Below, in pieces: positions 25,901-36,854 of a DNA stretch of 64,000 bases (position 1 is the stretch's first letter; each line of letters starts with the position of its first letter). The notes beneath the pieces were generated by a model. The model did not search any database, was not told where the DNA came from, and saw only the letters and a list, made by a program, of their open reading frames with translations. Source of the DNA: Gongronella butleri (taxonomy: Eukaryota; Mucoromycota; Mucoromycetes; Mucorales; Cunninghamellaceae); the NCBI GenBank assembly GCA_025201375.1, contig JAIWZP010000092.1, positions 1-64,000 of the forward strand. The letters run 5' to 3'. The position numbers and the translations under genes were made by a program.

Positions 25901-28465
25901 GCTCGAGCACCAATTGCGCAAGAACAAGATCACAGAGATACACACGCCAGCCTCGGTGGTGCGCATTGACTTGTCGTCGCAACAGGTGCCCGAAAATGAC
26001 GAAAACGCGTCCGTCCAGGCGACCAATGGCGTACCGGCTGCCACACAACCACCAACAGCGACAATTAATGCAGGCAATCGCGATAAAATTCCACCTCCGC
26101 CGCCTCCACCTGCCGTCAACGGCTCCATCCCCGCACCTCCTCCTCCTCCACCACCCGCACCGACCATGATGGGTGCACCACCGCCACCTCCTCCTCCACC
26201 GCCCCCTCCTCCACCATCCATGCCCGGTGCAGCCATTGGTGTGCCTCCTCCGCCGCCGCCGCCGCCCCCACCACCTGGCACCGTGTCCAACGGCGCCCCA
26301 TCACTTGCTGCGCCGCCCCCACCACTTCCAATGGCCGCACCCATCGCTCCAATTCGCAAACCACAAAAATACCAGCCAGACGTCAAGACGCGAGCGCTCC
26401 AATGGACAAAATTACATGCGCCAGGCATCACAAAGACCGTGTGGGCCGCCAAGGACATTGACTCGCTCGCCCTTGAGGACGAGCTGCAAACCATTGGCGT
26501 CTTTGACACCGTCCAGGAACTATTTGCCCAAAAAATCGTCCATCCGCCCAAAAAGATGCGCCAGCAAATCAAAAAAGACATCAGCATTCTGGAGAGCAAG
26601 CGCGCCCACAATATCAGTATGCCGCGTCGACTCCATTTTCCAAAAAGAAAGAGGCTCATAGGCGCGTTTTTTTTTTACTGTTAGACATTGCGTTGTTGGC
26701 CAAATTTAAGCATATTACGTTTGCACAGGTGCGCGAGCACATTTTGGCCATCGATGATCACTTCTGCACCGAGAATCTGCTCATGGCCTTGCAAGCCAAT
26801 GTGCCCACCGCCGAAGAAATGGGCAAATTGTCCGTTTTTGTCAAGTCCGCGTCCCCCGAGGAGCTGGAGCGCCTGTCCAAACCGGATCAATTCTGTGCAG
26901 AGGTATAAAAAAAAAACATCCATTTTATTCCCTCGGGCCGGTGTTCCATGGCTGTTGACGCGCGCTCAATGTCCTGTTGACACGCTCAGTTTGCTGACGC
27001 ATTCCTTTTTCACATGAAAATGATAGATGATGCACATTGAGCGATACAAGGAGCGCCTGGACAACATGGTGTTCCGTTCTACCTTTTCCGAAAAGCATGA
27101 ACAGCTGGCGCACGTAAGAGTTTCTCGTTTTAATTTTACAACTTGGCATATTTATTCCTCTTTTTTTTTTTTTTTTGCATTAGAACATGAAATCTGTTTT
27201 GGAGGCTTCGGTTGCTCTTAAAGAATCTGCCTCGTTCAAGGAGCTTTTGCACGTAAGAAATATTCATTGTTTTTTTTGCAATTGGATGGATTAATTGTGA
27301 AACGCGCCATTTTTTTTCTATGCAGTTGATCTTGGTGCTCGGCAACTACATGAATGGCACGACGTTCCAGGGCGGTGCGTTTGGCGTGCGCATCAGCAGC
27401 ATTAACAAGGTACAGATGAGCGTGGTCCAAAGAAAAAAAGGGAATGGGCAGCTCAATTCTTGGTCTTTTTCTTTTTTTTTTTTTCTCATTTTCCCTGACC
27501 CTTTTTTTTACCATTAGCTTGTGGATACCAAGAACACGGACGGCGACACGACGCTGCTGCACTTCCTTGTGGACACAGTTGAGAAAAAGATGCCTCGTCT
27601 GCATCATTTCATGGATGATTTGCGCGAGACGGGCGAGGCATGCCGTGTGACGCTGCAGGACATGGTCAAGGACTACAATGAGATCCGCAGCGGGCTGCAG
27701 AAGCTTATTCAGGAGCTGGAGCACCATTATGGCGAAGATTACACGGCGCCTGCCGGCGATTGCTTTGCCGCCAAAATGCTCGCGTTCCGTGACCAGGCCA
27801 TTGACAAGTTTGAGCAGCTGGAGGACCGGTACACAGCCATGGACATTGCGTACCGCGACGTCGTCACGTATTACGGCGAGAATCCCGAGCAAATGAAGCC
27901 CGACGAGTTTTTCGCTATTTTCAAGACATTTACTTCCAGCTGGGAGGTAAAAAACCTAGTGTCTCATCGCACGCGCATCGCATTGCTCACGTTTTCCTTT
28001 TTTTCGTGTTCTTTTATTTCTTTTTACGACGCGTCAGCGTGCCATGGCCGACAATAACACGGCCAAGCTGAAACTCGAAAAGATAGAGAGAGCGCGCCGC
28101 GTGGAAGAGGAACGACGCGACCGCATCAAGGCTCAGAAGCTGCGCGGAGTGGATCTCAGCGACGGTGAGACCGAACAGAAAAAAAGAAAAAAAAAAGAAA
28201 AAAGTATCTCATGCCAATCTTTTTTTTTTCAGCGGATGGCAACGCGGACGACGAAAAGAATATCATGGATGATCTGCTCGACAAGCTGCGTGCGGGTGAA
28301 TTGGAAACAGGCACGAAGCGACGCGGCGAGCGCAGCGCGGCACGGCAGGCAAGAATGCAGCGCAGCGAATCTGTCGCTCTCAAAGCCGAGGATCTCCTCA
28401 AGAGCATTCAGACCGATGAGCCATCGCCATTGCTCTCTCGCTCGCGCCTCTTGGCCCAATCATAG
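22914..28465 (+). CDS. Formin (GBD/FH3-FH1-FH2-DAD), actin nucleator
   Basis: Rho-regulated nucleator of unbranched actin filaments (Bni1/Cdc12-type). Seventeen exons: 22914-23100, 23164-23273, 23451-23695, 23767-23844, 23908-23974, 24046-24378, 24449-24798, 24863-25101, 25188-25480, 25587-26616, 26685-26902, 27027-27113, 27184-27252, 27326-27409, 27518-27946, 28038-28164, 28233-28465. Phase holds throughout, giving 1392 aa. The GTPase-binding/FH3 region (about residues 85-480) includes VEDLFDEML and LINNRWGAREVIAHP. A coiled coil spans about 505-640. The FH1 proline runs are at about 800-885. FH2 follows (890-1275), with RALQWTKLH, LVLGNYMNGTTFQGGAFGV (the FH2 signature) and LHFLVDTVEKK. The DAD has MDDLLDKLRAG near 1325. 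Introns 23101-23163 and 25102-25187 have GC donors (GCAAGA, GCAAGT), forced by phase. Confidence 0.95.
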
Positions 28466-28833
28466 CATTATAACAAACACAAGCATTGGCCATCTCAAAA
28501 AAACATTTGCATTAAAAAAATTCATCATTTGCACTAAAATGAACAAAAACAGCAAAAAATATGATCATCCTGTCTTGCCAATTGTGCCCACCCACCAAAG
28601 GTATATTCTCTGTGGTGAATGGATTAATTGGGTATGGTCTGAAGCGAATTGAATGCCAATAAATCGAAAGAAACAAGAAAAAAAGAGAGCAAAAGAGTGC
28701 AAAACACGCGTTTTGAGGTGCATTTGGATGTCCGCGGGCGGGGCGTCAACTACCAAAAGGGGGCGTTTCGAGTCTAAAACGCCCTCATTTTCTGTTTTTT
28801 TTTTTAAAAAAAAAAAAAACTTTGCAACCCAAG

Positions 28834-30639
28834 ATGATGCTCCCGCCAGAGTTGATGCAAGAGGTGTTGTCGTATATTCCTCGGCGACACGCTCGACTTT
28901 ACCTGACTGTGTGCCGTCACTGGTACGACTATCTTTTACCAGCGGTTTACAAGCAAGTTCACCTGTACAGCACGCGGCAATATGACCATTTTTTGGAGAC
29001 ACTTGAGCAGAGTGCGGCGGCGGCACCTGAGTGCGGCAGCGGCGTGGGGCGACACGTGCAATCGATCACATTTCACACAAACAACATCATGCTGGCGCAG
29101 GATGAGCTGGACGAATTAATGGAATTGACGCCCAACGTGGAGGATTGCGACTATATGGCGGCATTGACGGACGAGCACCTTGGATACTTTGTTCCCGGGT
29201 GGCCAAAGCTGAACCATCTGCCGAGTTGGCACGAAGATGCATGGGAAGACTGGGCACCGGCGCTGTCAGGACAGCTTACGAGGATCACATGCGACACGGA
29301 TGAAATGAACGAAGTTTGCAAGTCGATGGTGCCGAATCAACATTTTAGCCTCGTGACGACGCTGAACCTGGTGAATTTGGCGTACATGATCATCACGATC
29401 CCGCAAATGGACCGGATCCACAAAGCAATGCCCGTCCTAGAGTCCATTTTTATCGAATTTGAGCACGACATGGCGTTTCCGAGCGACGAATCGCGCGACG
29501 CGTTCCAATTGGCGAATGTAGCGCCTGCGCCGCATGTTCTGCGCCTGGGCATCGACATCATTGGCCTGGAAGACGATTGGTACAAGTATTGGCAACACAA
29601 ATACCCAAAATTGGAGCATATTGCGATTTCTTTGAAGGATCGGCCGACCGTCGAGCTGGAACAATACCCGCCAGCGCCCATCACGCCCTTTATATTTGGC
29701 ACGCAGCATCTAAAGAACCTGGATGTGGACATGTTGGACATGGCATTCGATCTTGCCGTGGATTTGTTTGAATTTGACAAATTGCGCGCTTGGCTCAATC
29801 CGGACGATGCCATGGAAGGCGCACCGCGGCATCATCTTACATCGTTTACTTGGCTGCACGAGCTTCAGGACTTTGACACTTGGAACGAGGACACGTACTC
29901 GGATTACAGCGGAAAAAGCAGCGAATTGATCACGGTAGACCTTGTCAAGCACTTGGAGACGCTGACGTGCACCATTTTTGACACGAGTGACTTGTTTCTC
30001 AACCATTTGATGCAGCCGCCCGATCTCGGCTACTTCCACTCCTTTCCATTGCTCACCTACTTGGACCTCGGCTTCTCATCCGCGCAAAATGAACACATCT
30101 TGCTTTGGCACCACGTATTGCGCCACACACCGAGCCTACGCACGTTAGCACTTCAAAATTTCACCATTGCCGACGACGGCGAGCCATGGGCGGGCCCACC
30201 CAGCGCTGAGCACGGCGAAAAGGGTGACAGCGCATGGCGCCATCCTCTTCGATCGCTTCATCTCTGTGGCTGCACATTTCACGCAGATGACTCGGACACG
30301 CTGCTCACGCATATGCTTGCGGCCGCGCCACGCGTCTCGGACCTTAAATTGCACCAAAATCGATTCCGACGCAAAGACATTGCCGTGCCACTCTGCATTG
30401 ACACGCCGCATCACACATACGACTACCTGTCGGTCGATGCCAACTTTTTTTACCACAATCCACGCGGGGACCATGCCGACAGCACGCCTCATCGCGCCAA
30501 ATTGGTCATTGGCGCGCCATCCAGCGACGACGACGATGCCTCGTACAAACTCTGTATCACAGGCACCATTGTCTTGGTTGAACAGCGCGCCACCTGCCAC
30601 TTGTATCAACGCTTGGACAGCTACAAGATAGATGCTTAG
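28834..30639 (+). CDS. F-box protein with LRR-like C-terminal region
   Basis: A single-exon gene of 601 codons. The ATG at 28834 begins MMLPPELMQEVLSYIPRR and continues ARLYLTVCRHWYDYLLPAVYKQVHL, a clear F-box (LPPEL...VC..W). F-box proteins recruit substrates to SCF E3 ubiquitin ligases through Skp1. The remainder has irregular leucine-rich units (LTYLDLGFS, LRTLALQNF, LRSLHLCGCTFH, VSDLKLHQNRF), consistent with substrate-binding repeats. The earlier in-frame TTG at 28822 is not a credible eukaryotic start. Related in style to the protein at 1-1578. Converges with the JMJD5-like gene, stops 70 bp apart. Confidence 0.85.
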   Translation: MMLPPELMQEVLSYIPRRHARLYLTVCRHWYDYLLPAVYKQVHLYSTRQYDHFLETLEQSAAAAPECGSGVGRHVQSITFHTNNIMLAQDELDELMELTPNVEDCDYMAALTDEHLGYFVPGWPKLNHLPSWHEDAWEDWAPALSGQLTRITCDTDEMNEVCKSMVPNQHFSLVTTLNLVNLAYMIITIPQMDRIHKAMPVLESIFIEFEHDMAFPSDESRDAFQLANVAPAPHVLRLGIDIIGLEDDWYKYWQHKYPKLEHIAISLKDRPTVELEQYPPAPITPFIFGTQHLKNLDVDMLDMAFDLAVDLFEFDKLRAWLNPDDAMEGAPRHHLTSFTWLHELQDFDTWNEDTYSDYSGKSSELITVDLVKHLETLTCTIFDTSDLFLNHLMQPPDLGYFHSFPLLTYLDLGFSSAQNEHILLWHHVLRHTPSLRTLALQNFTIADDGEPWAGPPSAEHGEKGDSAWRHPLRSLHLCGCTFHADDSDTLLTHMLAAAPRVSDLKLHQNRFRRKDIAVPLCIDTPHHTYDYLSVDANFFYHNPRGDHADSTPHRAKLVIGAPSSDDDDASYKLCITGTIVLVEQRATCHLYQRLDSYKIDA

Positions 30640-30709
30640 GGCATCCATGTTCTTTCTGTTGCCCATTTTCGTGAAATTATGATATCATGACCTTTTTTTT
30701 TAATAATCA

Positions 30710-32228
30710 TTAAAACCAAAAGCTCACGCTAAAACTGGTGCTTAGCGATCGAACATAGTGCCACCATTTGGGCTTTTTTAACAAAGAAAAAAAATGAAGC
30801 GTCAGCAAGAGAAAAAAAAAAAAGGAAAAAGAAAGAGGGGCTTACTGGGATATAAAGCACGTCGCCTGGTTCCAAAACACATTCGACGTATTCTGCGCTT
30901 GCAAAGAGTGGAAATTCATCGAGTTCAGGCTCCTCCACGTCGACCTGAGGCAAGAAAGATCGAAAAAAAAAGTGAGCAAAAAAGCAAAAAAAAAAACCAA
31001 GGACAAATGTTGGTGTTACCTGGCTTGCATTGGCCATCATGCCTGTAAATGGGTATAGTGCGTGCGTTTGAGAAGGATTGTACAGGCGGACATACTTGCG
31101 TCCGACGACCTGGGCGAGCAGATTGTGGTAGGGATCGTGGTGGAGCGGGGACACGGTGCCTGCGGGACCAAACCATGCATTTCGGATCAAGTCGTCGCGT
31201 GGACGCGCCGTGTACTGGTCTGTCAGCTCCGTTTCGACCGAGCAATAATCTGGCACGGCAATGTCGCGTTCGAGACGCGGGATCTGGTGCAGCAGGTCGT
31301 GTTGTGCGAGATAAATCGGTATTGGTTGCGTTTTGCGCACGTGTTCGTCGACAAACACATGGAACGGCATCAATGCCTGTTCCCAATGCTCGTCCGTGTA
31401 GCTGCGACCGACTTCCACGGGCACAATGCGGTCGCCAGCCACAGACACCAGGTAATCGAGATTGGCCCATGGTCGCGTCGAGCTCGCAGGCCAATGGGTA
31501 AGCAGCCCACACCTTAGCACTAGAGGACGCACATTGGGCGAATTCACGTGATCCTCGAACCAGCAGAAATCAGGCGCTTCCGTGAGCACGGTGACAGGGA
31601 ATGACAGTGATTCGCTTGTCAATGCCGCATTTTTCTTGTTTTTCTCGTTTTTCTCGTTTTGCACCGGCCACGACGCGCCATTTTCCGCGTCGTTGGGACG
31701 CACAAGTGCTTGGAGCGCGTCCACGAATTCCAGTGCCAGTGCGCGGCGACCTGAGCCAGGGGCGCCACTGACAATCAGCGCCGTATCCAGAATGCGAATC
31801 AATTCGCGACAAAGACGCGCGTCATCGTCGTCCAATGGCGACTGCATTTGGACCAGACGGTCGCCCCTGAGACACGCAGCGTGCAGCAGGCTCGCATCCA
31901 TCAACAATTGGCGCCAATGCTCGGGCACGCAGTCGTAACGGTACGAATTTAGCTTTTCGTTGGCCAAGTCCACCAAACTTTTGGCATAAGCAAGCGCGTC
32001 GTCCGTGGACTTTTCAGGGAGCACCTTGCATGCGCGCCGGAACAAGGTCACGGCCGCCACGCCACACGGCTCAATATCTGCAATAGCAAAAAAGAACCAA
32101 AAAAAAAAAAGAGAGAGAGTGAGGGGGACGGCTTCAGGCGCCTTGTCTTACGCCTCACCTTTGCAAGTGCTCTCGCGCAGTAAAAGCAACACTAGATCAT
32201 CGTAACAGGAGCGCAGGGACGGCGGCAT
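30710..32228 (-). CDS. JmjC-domain dioxygenase, JMJD5/KDM8-like
   Basis: Fe(II)/2-oxoglutarate-dependent oxygenase; JMJD5 homologues are reported as arginyl hydroxylases or peptidases acting on chromatin-linked substrates. Exons 32228-32159, 32077-31020, 30944-30846 and 30772-30710 give 429 aa (human JMJD5 is 416). The iron ligands are H and D of LHHDPYHN and the distal H in WWHYVRSLS. The 2-oxoglutarate lysine is in GRKYVRLYNP. The last exon, VRSLSTSFSVSFWF, is the family's usual end and fixes the final splice site, since the unspliced frame gives a wrong tail. The first exon (MPPSLRSCYDDLVLLLLRE) comes from splicing into a frame that otherwise starts at a GTG. The N-terminal helical half resembles that of JMJD5. 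Shares its 555-bp promoter with RAI1. Confidence 0.88.
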
Positions 32229-32394
32229 ACAAAAAAAAAAAGAGAGAGCGAGCGAAGAAGAGGTAAAAAAAAAAAAAAAAAAAGGTCGCACAACAAGGCC
32301 GGGCTGCATGCAAAAAAACTAAAAAAATTGGTCCGGTAAATCTGACAGAGTTTCGATTTTGTGTGTTGCCTTTACTGTTTGAAATCAAGGACCG

Positions 32395-32760
32395 CAAAAT
32401 TCGCCCAAAAAAGGTCGCCCAGCCAAGAAAAAAAAGCGCCCACAAGCCAAAAAAAAAAATCGCCCAGAAATGGTCACACGGCGCAAAGGTTGTAAAAAAA
32501 AAAAAAGGTCTCGCAGAAAGGTCGCCCAGAAAAGGATGCCCTGAGGCTGTAAAACAAAGGTCTCTCAGAAAGGTCGCTTAGAAAAGGTCGCCTTATGGCT
32601 GCAAAAAAAAAAAAAAAAACTCTCTCAGAAAGGTCGCCCAGAAAAGGTCGCCCAAAAAGCTGTAAAAAAAACAAGGTCTCTCAGAAAGGTCGCCCAAAAA
32701 GGTCGCCCAAAAGGCCGCAAAAAAAAGGTCGCCTAGAAATCTCGTCCAAAAATAGCGCGC
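32395..32760. repeat. Minisatellite (about 55-58 bp unit) in the JMJD5/RAI1 divergent promoter
   Basis: Repeated blocks of CTCTCAGAAAGGTCGCC start near 32508, 32562, 32620 and 32677. Each is followed by AGAAAAGGTCGCC and a GCTGTAAAAAAA-type A run. Degenerate GGTCGCCC units extend the array on both sides. It fills most of the space between the two divergent start codons (32228 and 32783). Confidence 0.8.
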
Positions 32761-32782
32761 AAAGTCTCTCTTGCTTGCAATT

Positions 32783-34285
32783 ATGGCCAAACGCAAACTG
32801 TCCGAAGAGCACGAACGCGGTATGCCCCCTCTTGCTCGCTTCAACACGCGGCTCTTCCGCGTCCAGCACACGTCGCGCTACCAAGGCTCGTTCCCCGTAT
32901 ACAAGCAGCCGACCGAGCTCACGTCCTATAGTATTGATCACGAACGACGTGTTTGGTTCGACGACAGAGAGCTAGTAAACGCGGAAAAAATGGCCCTTGA
33001 CCACTTGCTCACGCGTTTCGGCTCTTTTTACAGAAATATTACTACCCAGCGACGGGCAAAGACCTCACGGTGGGGTTTGACAAGTTTATCGAGCGCGACG
33101 AAACCGTGCCTGAGCACCTGGACACACTGCTGGACGCACTGACAGACGCAAAAGCCAAGCCAAACGCGCACCCAGACGCCACAAAGGCAGACATTGTAAT
33201 AAAAAAGCGAAAAAAAAAAGCCACGCCATCGCTCATTTTTTTTTTTTTAGGTGACGTGGCGCGGGATCATGACCAAGCTGCTGTGCACGCCATATGCACG
33301 AAGGGAGGCATGGGACTTGCGATTGACGCGCTACAATGTAAGATGTCACTAAGCGAGACGCGTCGCAATGAGTCTCATTCTCTCTTTTTTTTTTTTGAAC
33401 AGGATACCATTTACATTGAAGAATCAACGGCGACAAAGCTGGAAAAGCAGCAGGAGCCTAAGAGCGTGCGGCAGCAGATGATGTGCTACTGGGGCTATCG
33501 CTTTGAAACATTGAGCACCGTGTCGACCCCGCCCTCCGAGTTGGCAAAGGACGATCCCGAGCTGACCTCACGATTGCACGACAGCGCAAACACAAACATC
33601 CAATACTGCGTGCTTGTAAAAACCAAATTGGGCAGCTCGTCACTCATCATGGGCGCCGAGGTCGATTGCATCCGAGGTAAAAAAAAAAAATAAAAAAAAG
33701 CATTTAATCGCGCCTTGGCCTGACAAGCAATTGTTCGCTCATAGACAAAAAGCCGGAAAAGGATCCATTACGGCATTACCTCGAGCTAAAGACGTCACGC
33801 GTCGTGGAAAATGACCGCCAGCAGCGCAGCTTTGAACGGTACAAGCTCCTCAAGTTCTGGGCGCAGTCCTTTTTGGTGGGTGTGCCCAAGATTGTTGTCG
33901 GCTTCCGAGATGACGGTGGCCAATTGGCCTCCCTGGAGGAGATCCCCACCATGTCCATCCCTGGTCGCGTACGCGGCAAGGAGCATGCCTGGGTAAGGAT
34001 AAATTGAGGGAGGAAAAAAAAAAAGAAAAAGAAAAGATGGACCCAATTGATTATTTTTTTCTTTCCTAGGACCCGTCCGTGTGCTTGAACTTTGCAGATC
34101 AGGTGCTGGCGTGGCTGCGATCGCAGATCAAAGACAATGACAAGGCGACGACGTATGCATTGCGGTGGCAAGAGCCGTTCAACGAGCTGATTTTAGAGTG
34201 CATTGGCGACAGGGACGTCTTTTTGACAAAGAGGTTCGTTGACGGCCATGTCAGTCACGACATTGGTGGCGAGCGCTGTGCCTGA
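32783..34285 (+). CDS. RAI1: RAI1/DXO-family decapping nuclease
   Basis: Rai1 partners the Rat1/Xrn2 5'-3' exonuclease and removes incomplete or unmethylated 5' caps (pyrophosphohydrolase/decapping). Exons 32783-32974, 33034-33195, 33251-33337, 33403-33676, 33745-33992 and 34070-34285 give 392 aa (yeast Rai1 is 387). Active-site motifs are present: GAEVDCIRD (the E and D metal ligands) and YLELKTSR (ExK motif). Earlier family blocks are FDKFIERDE, YARREAWDLRLTRYN and MMCYWGYRFE. The region SFLVGVPKIVVGFRD is also typical. Start ATG is preceded by an adenine at -3. Divergent from the JMJD5-like gene. An AATAAA overlaps 34289-34294. Confidence 0.95.
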
Positions 34286-34339
34286 TCAATAAAAATAAAA
34301 TGGGAGACGAACCCAAAGAAAAAAAAAACTTTCATGCGC

Positions 34340-34487
34340 GCTGTTGATTGGCCGATTTGCCTTGCCCGGGCCGGCCCAGCACAAAAACACCGCCGCGGCC
34401 CCGCTCGCATTCTGTGTATTTAGCCTTCCAATTTTTTTTTTCCTCTCTTCTTCTTTTTTTTTTCCTCCTCTTTTATTACCTATTCAC
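34340..34487 (+). promoter_or_regulatory. eS12 promoter and pyrimidine-rich transcription start region
   Basis: A GC-rich block (about 34365-34405, with CCGGGCCGGCCC) is followed by TGTATTTAG and a long CT tract (34430-34475). The CT tract is a typical start region of highly expressed ribosomal protein genes. The tract ends at a consensus donor (CAC|GTAAGC at 34488). Function inferred from position and composition. Confidence 0.5.
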
Positions 34488-34678
34488 GTAAGCCACGCAC
34501 CATGAGGGTTGACAGGGAGAATCCATCAAGAGACCGCCTTCCAGCAACACATCACGACGTGCCAAGCACTGAATGGCGTGTACATGGATGGATGGACCGA
34601 GAACGAGGATGGATGGATGGATGGGGTGACTTGTGGCGACGGATGAAACTGACCCATTGTGCCTTTTTTTGATTTTAG
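34488..34678 (+). promoter_or_regulatory. 5'-UTR intron of the eS12 gene, with (TGGA)n tract
   Basis: Donor GTAAGC at 34488 and acceptor TTTTAG at 34673-34678, leaving a single C before the ATG at 34680. At 191 nt it is longer than most introns here. It contains TGGATGGATGG-type repeats at 34584-34626 on the sense strand, like the first introns of eIF3a and uL23. Such leader introns often raise expression of ribosomal protein genes; that role is inferred. Confidence 0.65.
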
Positions 34679-34679
34679 C

Positions 34680-35232
34680 ATGTCTGACGAAGAAGTTATC
34701 GTTGAATCCCAAGAAGTCGAAGTTATTGCCGAGGCCCCCAAGGGTCAGATGACCGTTGAGGAAGCTCTCCAAGAGGTCCTCCGCCGCGCCTTGGTGCACG
34801 ATGGTCTCGCCCGTGGCTTGAAGCAAGCCGTCAAGGCTCTTGACCGGTGAGTGCGGAGACCCGTTAACCACATGGGGATGAGGATGCACCCATGGGTCGA
34901 CAAACCTTGAAGCGAGATCAGCAAAAAAGCAGGCGATGCTCATCCCTTCTTTTTTCTATTTTTTTAGCCGTCAAGCTCACTTGGCCGTCTTGAACGAGGG
35001 CTGCACTGAGGGTGAATACGTCAAGTTGGTCGAGGCCCTTTGCGCCGAGCACAACATCAACTTGATCAAGGTCTCCGACGCCAAGCAGCTTGGTGAATGG
35101 GTTGGTCTCTGCAAGATCGACCGCGACGGCACCGCCCGCAAGGTCGTTGGCTGCTCTTGCGTCGCCGTCACCGACTTCGGTGAGGAGTCCGAGGCCATGA
35201 ACGTCTTGTTGGACTACTTCAAGTCCCAATAG
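34680..35232 (+). CDS. RPS12: 40S ribosomal protein eS12 (RPS12)
   Basis: Component of the small subunit beak, with an L7Ae/L30e-like fold. Coding exons 34680-34846 and 34968-35232 give 143 aa, the usual size. Family blocks: [23 protein letters not shown] (given to position, not in full elsewhere) from about residue 25, then [29 protein letters not shown] sequence spanning the junction and [18 protein letters not shown]. The end is [19 protein letters not shown] and LLDYFKSQ. Strong G/C-ending codon bias. Intron 2 (34847-34967) has an 8-bp inverted repeat, GGGATGAG at 34875-34882 and CTCATCCC at 34939-34946. AATAAA at 35285-35290. Confidence 0.96.
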
Positions 35233-35422
35233 ACGCCTCATTTCTTCTTTTGTGTCATGCATTTTATCTCCCCCGTACACGCTCAATAAAAAAATCAATT
35301 GATGCTTGCATTTCAGTTTACTACATGTCCATTTTCATCATCACGTTGCAAACCACGGCAAAGCCATACGCCACCAGCACACATTGTTTCGTGTTTCATA
35401 AGACAAACATTCTCTTTGACCT

Positions 35423-35455
<33 letters not shown>

Positions 35456-36854
35456 CTGGCACGCGTGTGAATGTGCGTGTGTGACCTTTTCCGCATCGGT
35501 AGGGTCGCTTTTACACACGGCCTTGCTACAAAAGAATCAAAACAACTTTGCAAGTGCACTGTAACACCAATGCCGCAGCCAATGCGACTTGCGACGCGCC
35601 TTTGGCGGGCATGCTAAGCCCACTGAGAAAAGATGTTGTTCATCCACATCATTCTTGGGAACGTCGAACAATCGAGAAGAAGCCTGTGGGATTGCACAGT
35701 AGGTACGGTACACTAGCATGAAATGCCAGCCAAGAAAAAACTGATGATTCGTGTTTTTTTTTTTTTTTTTTTTTTGCACTTTGCACATATTTCGCGCCGA
35801 CCTCTCTTCAATGCAGACCCAAAAGACAAGGCACATCTTCTATTGTCATTTGGCTGCTTGCAGCAGACCTCTATAACCTTTATGTTTCCGTGAAAATGCG
35901 CGACATGTGCAAAAACAGTCTTTTCTGACATTGGGCGTCATGTAAACAGTGTTCGTTGGAAATTGACGAGCTGCATTTGGCGCGCATGAATTTTGGTCTG
36001 CGGGAGGGTATGATAAGATTTGCAGCACACTGTATTGCACGAGCACGGTCAAATGACGTGTTGTGTAAACGCGTATGAAGGAAATGACCACTATAAGCGG
36101 GAGCATTGTTAAATCCCTCTGCAAACTTGACATGTCCATGTGCGCGAATATTATTGCTCACAAAAGTGCTCAATTTTAGCTGTCTCGCGCGAGTTTATCG
36201 TACCTAATATTGTCGCGATTTCAGAGAGAAAATGGCATGTTCTCCTCGACCATCCGGCAGCTGGCAATTATCATATCATACAGTATCTGATCAGCATGAA
36301 ATATCAAAACGTTGCCAACCGCATGGTATGTATTGACTTGCACTGTTGCACGTCAATGACAAAAACACGTTTTAACGCTGTATGATATCCCTATGATATA
36401 CAAATTAACATCAGAATACTGTAATACTGTAATACAGTGTAATCATATATCATAAAATTTCGCTTTGTTATGATACTGTATAATATACGCGCCTTGCCGC
36501 CAGCGATCCACTTTACTGTATCATATTGGAGGGCATGCTGCCTTGCTTGGACAGTGGACCGTGTTGCAAGCGACAACAAATGCAGCAGCGAGTTATCATA
36601 CTTTTCGTACTGTATGATACTGTACACTTCAAAAAAATGTGCAAATTTGCCACTGGAAAATGTACGTAAAAGCGTGTTCTCCTGGCTTTGCGGGCGTGTT
36701 GTACGCTTGTGCCTCCAGAATATTTTTTACAGCCTACGTACAATATCATATCATAGTGTATGATACTGTACAGTACCTACGCGCGAAGTCGCGAACGAAG
36801 TTGCGCCTTTGAGTGAACCGGGGTCTCGCATCAGGGATGAATCATGAATCCGCC
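35233..36854. other. Intergenic; start of the 7-kb repeat island
   Basis: 3' flank of eS12, then a T run of about 25 bases (35429-35453) and another at 35756-35775. No coding region recognised. From about 36270 the sequence becomes rich in TGATACTGTA-type palindromes (annotated separately). Confidence 0.6.
36270..36780. repeat. TGATACTGTA / TACAGTATCA palindrome cluster
   Basis: More than ten half-sites occur in 500 bp, for example ATCATACAGTATC, GATACTGTATAATA, GTACTGTATGATACTGTAC and ATAGTGTATGATACTGTAC. Same motif as in 8510-8640 and 10035-10335. It may be the decayed remains of a palindromic mobile element or a dispersed binding site. Confidence 0.6.

Noticed and set aside
28822..28833. 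TTG start for the F-box protein
   Set aside because: Non-AUG start without need; an ATG lies 12 bases downstream directly before the F-box.
30729..30778. JMJD5-like frame ending KAQMVALCSIAKHQF
   Set aside because: Using the acceptor at 30773 gives WWHYVRSLSTSFSVSFWF, the expected JMJD5 end with the third iron ligand.
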